Source of the DNA: Chitinophagaceae bacterium
GTDB taxonomy: Bacteria; Bacteroidota; Bacteroidia; Chitinophagales; Chitinophagaceae
Reading direction: 5' to 3'
Assembly (NCBI GenBank): GCA_947463105.1
Contig: CANHSD010000200.1
Span: 1 to 5,404, forward strand
Length of the DNA: 5,404 bases
Shown here: positions 1 to 5,404 of the stretch, one piece after another
How positions within the stretch are numbered: the stretch's first letter is position 1
Layout: the number at the start of each line of letters is the position of its first letter
Made by a program: the position numbers and the translations under genes
The notes under the pieces: model-generated
What the model was told of the DNA's origin: nothing
Seen by the model: the letters and a program-made list of their open reading frames with translations, nothing else
The model's database searches: none

Positions 1-287
1 GCGGAAGTACGCATAGTTTTGGTATTCATGTTGCCCAAATGGCTGGGATGCCTCCTGTATTGGTCAAACGGGCCGAAGAGATCTTGAAAGAGCTTGAAAA
101 AAAGCAAGGTATTGCTGTTTTATCGGAACAGAAACCAGAAGTTCCCGGTATTCAACTTTCCATCTTCGATACCCATACGGAAGTCTTTGCAGGCATCAGG
201 GAAATGATGACTGGCGTTGATGTAAACAACCTTACACCGCTAGAAGCGCTGGTTATTTTGAGTGAAATCAAGAAAAAAATCAATTGA
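1..287 (+). CDS. mutS: DNA mismatch repair protein MutS, C-terminal end (5' truncated by window)
   Basis: MutS recognises mismatched or looped bases in DNA and recruits MutL to start methyl-independent or methyl-directed repair in the cytoplasm. Only the last 94 residues are present; the reading frame enters at base 3 and the true start lies outside the window. The visible part begins with GSTHSFGIHVAQMAGMP, the conserved stretch at the end of the ABC-type ATPase domain, followed by the helix VLVKRAEEILKELEKK of the dimerising helix-turn-helix region. A poorly conserved linker follows, and then the C-terminal helical piece NNLTPLEALVILSEIKKKIN, which aligns with the E. coli MutS tail (SLTPRQALEWIYRLK) involved in higher-order assembly. 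The end is therefore the natural C-terminus, not a truncation. The gene converges with the cysteine desulfurase with no spacer. Identification is secure from sequence; the mutS1 type is inferred from the tail. Confidence 0.95.
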   Translation, partial: GSTHSFGIHVAQMAGMPPVLVKRAEEILKELEKKQGIAVLSEQKPEVPGIQLSIFDTHTEVFAGIREMMTGVDVNNLTPLEALVILSEIKKKIN

Positions 288-290
288 TCA
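273..290 (-). terminator. Possible weak intrinsic terminator of the glmM-desulfurase transcript
   Basis: Read on the - strand, the desulfurase stop is followed by the palindrome ATCAATTGAT and then seven T residues (complement of 273-279). The T tract is right for an intrinsic terminator, but the palindrome has no spacer and could fold only a 3-bp stem around a 4-nt loop, so the hairpin is weak. A second imperfect hairpin sits within the desulfurase 3' end at 301-325: arms TTGAG and CTCAA, plus GCC/GGC, with an 8-nt loop. It has no T tract on either strand. Confidence 0.22.
279..290. other. Shared palindromic stop codons of convergent mutS and desulfurase genes
   Basis: The sequence TGATCA at 285-290 contains both stop codons: TGA (285-287) ends mutS on the + strand and the complement of TCA (288-290) ends the desulfurase on the - strand. 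It overlaps a perfect 10-bp palindrome ATCAATTGAT at 279-288. The genes abut with zero bases between them, so any termination signal must lie within coding sequence. Confidence 0.9.
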
Positions 291-1415
291 GGCCAGTTCC
301 TTGAGCGCCTCTATAACGGCCTCAACTTCTTGCCTGGTATTGTATTTGCTGAAGGAAAATCTCACTGTGGATTGTTCAGGTAGCTGAAGTGCATTGATCA
401 CGTGAGACCCTTGGTTGGCGCCACTGCTACAGGCACTGCCCCCTGAAACACAGATATTCCTGATGTCCAGATTGAAGAGCAGCATGTCGGATTTTTCTGT
501 TCTTGGAAAACCTACACTCAATACGGTATAGAGACTTTCTCCTTCCGGATCGCCATTGAAAACAACCCCTTTGATATTTTCTTCGAGTAATGTTTTGAGG
601 TATGATTTTAATGCAGCAATCTCTTTGTGGTCAGCTTCATGGTTTTGCATGGCAATCTCAAACGCCTTGGTAAACCCAACAATGCCATAAATATTTTCTG
701 TTCCCGCCCTCATGTTCCTTTCCTGCCCCCCTCCATGGATGAATGGGGTCACTTTATTTTTTGCGTTGATGTACAAAAGTCCTACTCCCTTGGGGCCATG
801 GAATTTATGGCTTGCACCTGTAATGAAGTCAACATTTATTTCAGCCAGGTTGATGGGAAAATGGCCGACAGTCTGAACGGTGTCAGCGTGAAAAATAGCA
901 TTGTATTGTTGGGCGAGTTCGCCGATTCTCTTGATGTTGGTGATGTTGCCAATCTCGTTGTTGGCATGCATCAGGGTAATCAATGTTTTCTCTGATGATG
1001 AAGACAATTTCAGTTCAAGGTCATTGAGGTCTACATGACCATTCGGAAGGATGTTGACAAATTCTAGACTTGCATCACCCTTGCCTGCAATAAAATGACA
1101 GGTATGAAGTGTTGCATGGTGTTCAATCGGGGAACTGATGATTCTGGTACAGCCCAATTCTTTTATTGCCGCAAAAATGGCAGTATTGCTGCTTTCCGTC
1201 CCTCCACTGGTGAAAAATATTTCAGATGGATGGGCATGAAGCGCTGCGGCCACTGATTTACGGGCTTTTTCAATGGCCAGCCTGTTTTCCCTTCCATATG
1301 AATAAATCGAGGACGGGTTGCCGAAATGTTCAGTGAAATAGGGCGTCATCGCCTCGAACACCTTCGGATCTATGGGAGTGGTAGCAGCATTGTCAAAGTA
1401 GATTCTGGCGGCCAT
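288..1415 (-). CDS. Cysteine desulfurase, IscS/NifS-like (class V aminotransferase fold)
   Basis: This PLP enzyme converts L-cysteine to L-alanine and passes the sulfur as a persulfide to Fe-S cluster assembly or tRNA thiolation. The 375-residue protein opens with YFDNAATTP (6-14), then GNPSS (32-36) and the cofactor-binding SGGTES (70-75). EHH (98-100) holds the His that stacks on PLP, HANNEIG (150-156) is the NifS/IscS signature, and D178 and Q181 in HADTVQTVG contact the cofactor. K204 in ASHKFHGPKG is the Schiff-base lysine and C329 in GGSACSSGANQGSHV is the persulfide cysteine. All catalytic residues are intact. It is shorter than E. coli IscS (404 aa), as is usual for Bacteroidota members. 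The start is an ATG at 1413-1415. No iscU, sufE or tRNA-thiolase gene is adjacent in the window, so the sulfur acceptor cannot be named. It lies 36 bp downstream of glmM on the same strand and may be co-transcribed. Confidence 0.95.
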   Translation of the reverse strand: MAARIYFDNAATTPIDPKVFEAMTPYFTEHFGNPSSIYSYGRENRLAIEKARKSVAAALHAHPSEIFFTSGGTESSNTAIFAAIKELGCTRIISSPIEHHATLHTCHFIAGKGDASLEFVNILPNGHVDLNDLELKLSSSSEKTLITLMHANNEIGNITNIKRIGELAQQYNAIFHADTVQTVGHFPINLAEINVDFITGASHKFHGPKGVGLLYINAKNKVTPFIHGGGQERNMRAGTENIYGIVGFTKAFEIAMQNHEADHKEIAALKSYLKTLLEENIKGVVFNGDPEGESLYTVLSVGFPRTEKSDMLLFNLDIRNICVSGGSACSSGANQGSHVINALQLPEQSTVRFSFSKYNTRQEVEAVIEALKELA

Positions 1416-1420
1416 ATCCT

Positions 1421-1452
1421 AACCTGTTTTTTCAAATATACGAAACAGGGTT
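1421..1452. repeat. Inverted repeat in the glmM-desulfurase spacer
   Basis: Arms CCTGTTT (1423-1429) and AAACAGG (1443-1449) are perfectly complementary over 7 bp, with a 13-nt loop. The stem can be extended by AA/TT at the outside if one G (1450) is bulged. There is no T tract after the repeat on the - strand, so it does not look like an intrinsic terminator for glmM. It could be an operator, an RNA hairpin in the spacer of the bicistronic message, or chance. Confidence 0.4.
1433..1440 (-). promoter_or_regulatory. Candidate Bacteroidota -7 promoter element for the desulfurase gene
   Basis: The - strand reads TATATTTG here, an exact match to the TAnnTTTG element recognised by the Bacteroidota housekeeping sigma factor. 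Transcription would begin about 6 nt downstream, giving a leader of roughly a dozen bases before the ATG at 1415. No TTG lies at the usual distance of about 20 nt upstream; the nearest (complement of 1455-1457) is only 14 nt away. The upstream half is therefore weak. The element lies wholly in the loop of the flanking inverted repeat. Confidence 0.4.
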
Positions 1453-2834
1453 TACAATGACTCCTGTATGTCGCGGATGAGTTTTGATGCGATATTGTTG
1501 GCTGTAGTTTCGAAATTGCTTTCTGCAATGATCCGAATGATGGGCTCAGTGTTGCTGGACCGCAAATGAACCCAGTCATTGTCAAACTCAATCCTTAATC
1601 CGTCAATAGTATTCAAAGGATTTGACTTGTATTTTTCTTTCAGCTTCTCAAAAACAACGGTCAGGTTGGTTGTCCCATCCATTTCGATCTTGTTTTTGCT
1701 GATGAAATAGTCGGGGTAACTGCTGCGAAGCTGTTTGACGGTTTTGCTTGATTGTGAAAGATGCGTAAGGAAAAGTGCAATGCCAATAAGTGCATCCCTT
1801 CCATAATGGAAATCTGGAACAATGATGCCGCCATTGCCTTCTCCACCAATAACTGCATTAACCTCCTTCATTTTAGCCACAACGTTGACTTCTCCTACGG
1901 CTGCAGGATGATATTTTCCACCATGCTTTTCCGTGATGTCTTTTAGTGCTCTTGTCGATGAAAGGTTGCTTACGGTATCTCCTTTGGTTTTACCAAGCAC
2001 ATAGTCTGCAACGGCAACCAATGTGTATTCTTCGCCAAACATGGATCCATCCTCACAAACCAATACAAGCCTGTCAACATCAGGATCAACCGAAATGCCA
2101 AGATCTGCTTTGTTGGAAATTACTGCAGCAGAAAGTTGAGACAGGTGTTGAGGCAATGGTTCAGGGTTGTGGGCAAACTTACCATTAACTTCTCCATTCA
2201 AAACAATGATGTTCTGTTCTAGAATACCCAGTTTTTTAAGGAGGATGGGCACAAAAACTGCGCCACTGCTGTTGATGGCATCAACGACAATTTTGAGGTT
2301 TTGCTTTTCAATTAAATTTTTATTGACAAGTGCATGTGATACTATCGCATCAAGATGCCTGTCTGCATGATCAAATTTTGTTGTAATGTTTCCGGCTTTT
2401 TCAACCAAAGAAAAATTGATGTTGCCCAGTTCTGCATTGTTAAGGATCTGTGCACCTACTTCAGCACTGATGAATTCGCCTTTGTCATTCAGCAATTTGA
2501 GCGCATTCCATTCTTTTGGATTGTGGCTGGCTGTGATAATGATTCCACCTGCAGCATTTTCTGCGGCCACTTCAAATTCAACGGTTGGCGTTGTTGAAAG
2601 TCCCAGATCGATGACTTCTGCACCCATTGCAACAAGCGTTTGAGCAACAAGTCCCGCTATCATCGGACCACTCATTCTTCCATCTCTTCCAATGATGATT
2701 TTTTTATTGCCCTCTGCCATAGCCCATTCTCCAAAGGCAGCTGTGTACTTTACCACATCCAATGGGGTGAGAGATTCACCCGGTTTCCCCCCAATGGTTC
2801 CCCTGATTCCTGAAATGCTTTTAATCAATGCCAA
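1452..2834 (-). CDS. glmM: Phosphoglucosamine mutase, archaeal-like GlmM type (alpha-D-phosphohexomutase)
   Basis: GlmM interconverts glucosamine-6-phosphate and glucosamine-1-phosphate on the cytoplasmic route to UDP-GlcNAc for peptidoglycan and lipopolysaccharide. Numbered from the TTG at 2834 (460 aa), the four-domain phosphohexomutase landmarks are all present. They are the N-terminal SISGIRG, the phosphoserine S103 in TASHNPKEWN, and the metal-binding DPDVDR (D250, D252, D254). The sugar-specificity loop GEGNGG is at 331-336 and the phosphate-binding loop RSSNTEP at 425-431. The sugar loop is the archaeal/Bacteroidota form, not the GEQSGH of classical bacterial GlmM, so activity on phosphomannose or phosphoglucose cannot be excluded. 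No in-frame ATG exists before the conserved core. TTG at 2834 gives MALIKSISGIRG, matching the family N-terminus; TTG at 2840 would add two residues. An in-frame stop at 2859-2861 limits further extension. It is the first gene of the leftward pair and diverges from the PAP2 gene. Confidence 0.92.
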   Translation of the reverse strand: MALIKSISGIRGTIGGKPGESLTPLDVVKYTAAFGEWAMAEGNKKIIIGRDGRMSGPMIAGLVAQTLVAMGAEVIDLGLSTTPTVEFEVAAENAAGGIIITASHNPKEWNALKLLNDKGEFISAEVGAQILNNAELGNINFSLVEKAGNITTKFDHADRHLDAIVSHALVNKNLIEKQNLKIVVDAINSSGAVFVPILLKKLGILEQNIIVLNGEVNGKFAHNPEPLPQHLSQLSAAVISNKADLGISVDPDVDRLVLVCEDGSMFGEEYTLVAVADYVLGKTKGDTVSNLSSTRALKDITEKHGGKYHPAAVGEVNVVAKMKEVNAVIGGEGNGGIIVPDFHYGRDALIGIALFLTHLSQSSKTVKQLRSSYPDYFISKNKIEMDGTTNLTVVFEKLKEKYKSNPLNTIDGLRIEFDNDWVHLRSSNTEPIIRIIAESNFETTANNIASKLIRDIQESL

Positions 2835-2853
2835 ATTCAAAATTTTAAGGATG

Positions 2854-2884
2854 CGAAATTACAAAATAAAGCCTGTTTCATCAA
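2854..2884 (-). promoter_or_regulatory. Candidate glmM promoter (-33/-7)
   Basis: On the - strand, TAATTTCG (complement of 2854-2861) matches TAnnTTTG at 5 of its 6 defined positions. It is preceded after exactly 20 nt by TTG (complement of 2882-2884), the spacing expected for Bacteroidota -33 and -7 elements. The predicted start point, about 6 nt downstream, would leave a very short leader of some 8 to 15 nt before the TTG start codons. That fits the absence of a Shine-Dalgarno sequence. Placement is by inspection only. Confidence 0.4.
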
Positions 2885-2948
2885 CTAAATATGATTGCAA
2901 ACTGGTTTTTATAGACTTAATGCTTTTTGTTAACTTTCTTGATATTCC

Positions 2949-2961
2949 ATTTCCTGGAAAT
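2949..2961. promoter_or_regulatory. Short dyad upstream of the PAP2 operon, possible operator
   Basis: ATTTCC and GGAAAT form a perfect 6-bp inverted repeat around a single central base, in the divergent spacer 43 bp before the preferred PAP2 start. A second, interleaved TTCCA/TGGAA pairing (2945-2949 and 2955-2959) also exists. The spacer has partial -7 matches on the + strand (2931-2938, 2968-2975, 2979-2986), but none has a TTG at the proper distance. No rightward promoter can therefore be placed confidently. The dyad may be a regulator site or chance. Confidence 0.25.
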
Positions 2962-3003
2962 ACTGCTTAATTTTACAGTATGTTTATGTTGCATTCTGGT
3001 CAA

Positions 3004-3585
3004 ATGTCTTTTTTTCAGCAGGTAGTACACCTTGATTATCAGTTAATGCTATTGCTGAATCGCAAAATGATTCACCCTGTTTTGGATGATCTTTTTCTTT
3101 TCCTGCGGGAATCCATTTTTCATGTTCCCCTTTATGTATTTATTGTTTTTTTTTCTTTTCAGGTTTTTGGGAAAAAAGCCATTTGGTGGATATTGGGTGC
3201 AATATCCCTGATTGCATGTTGTGACCTGATTAGCAGCCAGTTCATCAAGTCCTATTTTGATAGGCCTAGGCCTTGCCGGGATCCCTTCATGGCAGGGCAG
3301 ATCAGGTTTCTTGCCCGGTATTGTGGCGCCAATGGAAGTTTTACCTCCTCTCATGCGGTAAATCATTTTGCATTTGCAACCTATGTTGTGTCAACCATGC
3401 GGGGTATTTCAAAATGGTTCAATCTTTTGTTCATTTGGGCCTTTGCCATTGCATACGCCCAGGTATATGTTGGTGTCCATTATCCTTCCGATGTGCTGGT
3501 TGGGGCTTTTTTGGGGATAGTTTTTGGACTGGCGGGTGCACAAATCACCAAGCAGGCCCTATCTTTACGGCAATATAGCATATGA
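3004..3585 (+). CDS. PAP2-family integral membrane phosphatase (phosphatidic acid phosphatase type 2 superfamily)
   Basis: PAP2 proteins remove phosphate from membrane lipids such as phosphatidic acid, phosphatidylglycerophosphate or undecaprenyl pyrophosphate; the substrate here is unknown. Numbered from the ATG at 3004 (193 aa), motif 1 (KX6RP) is KSYFDRPRP at 82-90 and motif 2 is the SSHA form with H117 as general acid. Motif 3 is AQVYVGVHYPSD at 152-163, with nucleophile H159 and D163. The Ser-Arg that normally opens motif 3 is Ala152-Gln153. Hydrophobic segments lie near 41-55, 59-77, 121-132, 138-157 and 164-181, with the active site expected on the periplasmic face. Two cysteines (C91, C107) flank the loop between motifs 1 and 2. 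An upstream in-frame ATG at 2980 would add eight residues; 3004 is preferred because homologues usually begin shortly before the LD-QL-LLLN segment. It is the first gene of the rightward operon and overlaps the next gene by 4 bp. Confidence 0.88.
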   Translation: MSFFQQVVHLDYQLMLLLNRKMIHPVLDDLFLFLRESIFHVPLYVFIVFFSFQVFGKKAIWWILGAISLIACCDLISSQFIKSYFDRPRPCRDPFMAGQIRFLARYCGANGSFTSSHAVNHFAFATYVVSTMRGISKWFNLLFIWAFAIAYAQVYVGVHYPSDVLVGAFLGIVFGLAGAQITKQALSLRQYSI

Positions 3586-4883
3586 ACGAGTTGCTCATTC
3601 TCTTCTTTCTGATCCTGATCAATGGATTCTTTTCCATGGCAGAGATTGCCTTGGTTTCTGCCAGAAAAGCCCGACTTGAGGGGCAGGCAAACAAGGGAGA
3701 CTCAAGGGCCAAACATGCGCTCGCACTTGCACAAAAGCCAGATTCTTTTTTATCCACGGTTCAAATAGGCATTACTACCATCGGTATTCTTACAGGTATA
3801 TTTTCAGGCGATAAAATTGTTGATGATGTAGCTGCTTTTTTGGAAGGACTGCCTGCTTTTGCTGCCTACAGCAAAGGCATAGCAACAGCAGCGGTTGTGG
3901 TCATCATCACCTTTTTCTCTCTCGTTTTTGGTGAGCTTGTTCCCAAGCGGCTTGGTTTGTCTAACCCTGAAAAGATTGCTAAGACCATTGCATCACCCAT
4001 GCGGCTGATTTCAAGAATTGCCTATCCATTTGTGTGGCTTTTGGTGAATACCACCACATTGATCATGAAATTATTTAGGGTAAAGACGGATGATTCACAA
4101 GTAACAGAGGAAGAGATCAAAGCCATCATCAATGAAGGAACAGAACATGGTGCCATTGAAGCAACTGAGCAGGAAATCATACAGCGGGTTTTCCATTTGG
4201 GCGACAGAAATATTACCTCTTTGATGACCCACCGCAGTGATGTGATTTGGTTTGATGTCAATGACAATGAGCAGAGCATCAGGGAAAAAATCTTGAAAGA
4301 GCCGCATTCTGTTTATCCAGTATGTGACAAATCAATCGATCAGATCAAGGGTATAGTTTCTATCAAGGATATGTATGTTACACCCGATGAGGTTTCTTTC
4401 AAGCATACCATGAAAAATCCTCTTTTTGTTCCGGAAAATATCAGCCCCTATCAACTGTTGGAAAAATTCAAAGTATCTAAGATCCACACCAGCTTTGTGG
4501 TGGATGAGTATGGAACCTTGCTTGGTTTGGTAACCTTGAATGATTTGTTGGAAGCGATTGTAGGAGATCTTCCTCAGCACGATTTACAGGATTATGAAAT
4601 AGTTGAGAGAGAAGATGGCAGTTTTTTAGTAGATGCTCAAATTCCTTTTTATGATTTCCTCACCAGGTTTGAAAAAGCAGATTGGATGAATGAGGGAGAA
4701 CAGGAATTTGATACATTGGCTGGGTTCATTTTACACACGCTTGAACGCATTCCAGAAACTGGTGAACATTTTGAATGGAAAGGATTTGGCATTGAAATCA
4801 TGGACATGGACGGACACCGTATTGATAAGGTGTTGGTGAAATTGTCTGATCAGATCCGCAGTGAAATGGAAGAAGAACAATAA
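3582..4883 (+). CDS. CNNM/DUF21-CBS-CorC_HlyC membrane protein (HlyC/CorC family, putative divalent-cation transporter)
   Basis: Proteins of this family are linked to Mg2+/Co2+ efflux and, in some cases, to haemolysin-like or gliding phenotypes; transport has been shown for only a few members. The 433-residue protein has a full-length architecture. An N-terminal CNNM (DUF21) domain spans about 1-185, with NGFFSMAEIAL (S18, E21), membrane segments near 3-20, 56-76, 98-118 and 145-163, and the conserved GELVPK at 117-122. A CBS pair spans about 211-330, including HSVYPVCD at 242-249 and DEYGTLLGLVTLNDLLEAIVGD at 308-329. A C-terminal CorC_HlyC domain spans about 343-422 and probably senses or gates. 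The ATG at 3582 overlaps the PAP2 stop as ATGA, implying translational coupling; no Shine-Dalgarno is seen. Bacteroidota GldE (gliding motility) has the same architecture, but no gld gene is adjacent, so that name is not assigned. All domains look intact. Confidence 0.9.
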   Translation: MNELLILFFLILINGFFSMAEIALVSARKARLEGQANKGDSRAKHALALAQKPDSFLSTVQIGITTIGILTGIFSGDKIVDDVAAFLEGLPAFAAYSKGIATAAVVVIITFFSLVFGELVPKRLGLSNPEKIAKTIASPMRLISRIAYPFVWLLVNTTTLIMKLFRVKTDDSQVTEEEIKAIINEGTEHGAIEATEQEIIQRVFHLGDRNITSLMTHRSDVIWFDVNDNEQSIREKILKEPHSVYPVCDKSIDQIKGIVSIKDMYVTPDEVSFKHTMKNPLFVPENISPYQLLEKFKVSKIHTSFVVDEYGTLLGLVTLNDLLEAIVGDLPQHDLQDYEIVEREDGSFLVDAQIPFYDFLTRFEKADWMNEGEQEFDTLAGFILHTLERIPETGEHFEWKGFGIEIMDMDGHRIDKVLVKLSDQIRSEMEEEQ

Positions 4884-4888
4884 GGAAT

Positions 4889-5404
4889 ATGGATCTTTCC
4901 CTACAACATAAAACCGCATTGGTTTGTGGCGGATCACAAGGAATTGGCAAAGCGATTGCCATAGAACTCGCCATGCTCGGAGCCTCTTGTATTTTGCTCT
5001 CCAGAAATTTGACCACCCTTCAGCAGACCGTCAAAGAACTGCCTGTTACCAATGGTCAATCACATGCATGCCATGCAATTGATTTCAAAGATGTTGATGT
5101 GCTCAAAAAGCTTGTAGCCAATATTACAAAAGACCATACCATTGACATCCTGATCAACAATACAGGTGGGCCCTCAGCCGGGCCAATAGAAACGGCAGAC
5201 CCGCTGGACTTTCAGGATGCTTTCAGTCAACACCTTGTTTGCAACCATATTCTAGCACAGGCAGTTATTCCTGCGATGAAACAAAATGGCTGGGGCCGCA
5301 TCATCAATGTCATTTCCACCTCTGTGCGGATTCCACTGGATAATCTTGGCGTGTCCAATACCATCCGTGCCGCAGTTGCTTCATGGTCAAAAACCATGTC
5401 AAAC
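4889..5404 (+). CDS. Short-chain dehydrogenase/reductase homologue with atypical active site (3' truncated by window)
   Basis: This is a Rossmann-fold SDR of the FabG-like (3-oxoacyl-ACP reductase-like) group; 172 residues are visible, and a further 80 to 100 are expected beyond the edge. The nucleotide-binding loop is CGGSQGIGKA at 13-22, with Cys where TGxxxGIG has Thr, and the structural NNAG motif is NNTGG (90-94). N119 and S143 sit at the expected tetrad Asn and Ser positions. Thirteen residues after S143, where YxxxK should begin, the protein has Ser156 and then Arg160 (SNTIRAA). A branch of FabG-like SDRs with this SNxxR pattern is known and is described as lacking a perfect tetrad and NAD motif; its reaction is not established. 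The ATG is 5 bp after the CorC-family stop, so it is probably in the same operon. AAGGA at 4882-4886 is only 2 nt from the ATG, too close for a normal ribosome binding site. Confidence 0.85.
   Translation, partial: MDLSLQHKTALVCGGSQGIGKAIAIELAMLGASCILLSRNLTTLQQTVKELPVTNGQSHACHAIDFKDVDVLKKLVANITKDHTIDILINNTGGPSAGPIETADPLDFQDAFSQHLVCNHILAQAVIPAMKQNGWGRIINVISTSVRIPLDNLGVSNTIRAAVASWSKTMSN

Noticed and set aside
301..325. Imperfect hairpin TTGAG/CTCAA with inner GCC/GGC as a terminator for mutS
   Set aside because: It has a bulge, lies inside the desulfurase coding sequence and is not followed by a T tract on either strand.
627..995. A 122-codon open frame on the + strand opposite the desulfurase gene
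   Set aside because: It lies wholly antisense to a desulfurase with every catalytic residue intact, and its translation shows no recognisable motif. It is a shadow of the real frame.
1761..2643. Several open frames of 61-85 codons on the + strand opposite glmM
   Set aside because: They overlap each other and a complete glmM coding sequence, have low-complexity or Cys-rich translations and no family signal.
2841..2979. A small RNA gene or riboswitch in the divergent spacer
   Set aside because: The spacer is short and AT-rich, with only brief dyads. No conserved aptamer elements or hairpin with T tract are visible.
3049..3366. A 105-codon open frame on the - strand within the PAP2 gene
   Set aside because: It is antisense to PAP2 motifs 1 and 2 and its translation resembles no known family.
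3582..4883. Naming the CNNM/CorC protein GldE
   Set aside because: The domain architecture fits GldE but also fits the many other HlyC/CorC paralogues of Bacteroidota, and no gliding gene such as gldD is adjacent.
4882..4886. AAGGA as a Shine-Dalgarno sequence for the SDR gene
   Set aside because: It overlaps the upstream stop codon and is only 2 nt from the ATG, much closer than the usual 5-9 nt. Bacteroidota generally do not rely on such sites.

Overview
The window looks like chromosomal housekeeping DNA from a member of the Bacteroidota. The case rests on several signs: a MutS tail ending in the NNLTPLEAL-type helix, a GlmM of the archaeal-like GEGNGG type that is usual in this phylum, a cysteine desulfurase with a GGSACSSGANQGSHV active-site loop, no usable Shine-Dalgarno sequence before any start, and matches to the Bacteroidota -7 promoter element TAnnTTTG. 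Base composition looks even, in the low-to-mid 40s percent GC by eye (not computed). I see no mobile element, RNA gene, CRISPR array or long repeat.

Left part (1-2840): the 3' end of mutS reads rightward and meets a leftward pair, glmM followed by an IscS/NifS-like cysteine desulfurase. The two convergent genes do not overlap and have no spacer; their stop codons are the two halves of one TGATCA palindrome. glmM has no ATG and probably starts at a TTG. The 36-bp gap between glmM and the desulfurase holds an exact TAnnTTTG element in the loop of an inverted repeat, so the desulfurase may have its own promoter as well as read-through from glmM.

Middle (about 2841-3003): the only real intergenic region, divergent between glmM and a rightward operon. 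It carries a candidate glmM promoter and a 13-nt dyad in front of the rightward genes.

Right part (3004-5404): a tight rightward operon of a PAP2-family membrane phosphatase, a CNNM/CBS/CorC_HlyC membrane protein (ATGA overlap), and a short-chain dehydrogenase homologue (5-bp gap) that is cut by the window edge. Two of these depart from family consensus at catalytic positions: the PAP2 protein has Ala-Gln where motif 3 normally has Ser-Arg, and the SDR has Ser and Arg in place of the Tyr and Lys of YxxxK.

Functionally, GlmM feeds cell-wall precursor synthesis and the PAP2 protein could act on lipid or undecaprenyl phosphates, but they lie in opposite transcription units and a joint pathway is not shown. 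I did not find a new multi-gene system. The most useful leads are the altered SDR and PAP2 active sites and the compact regulatory arrangements.
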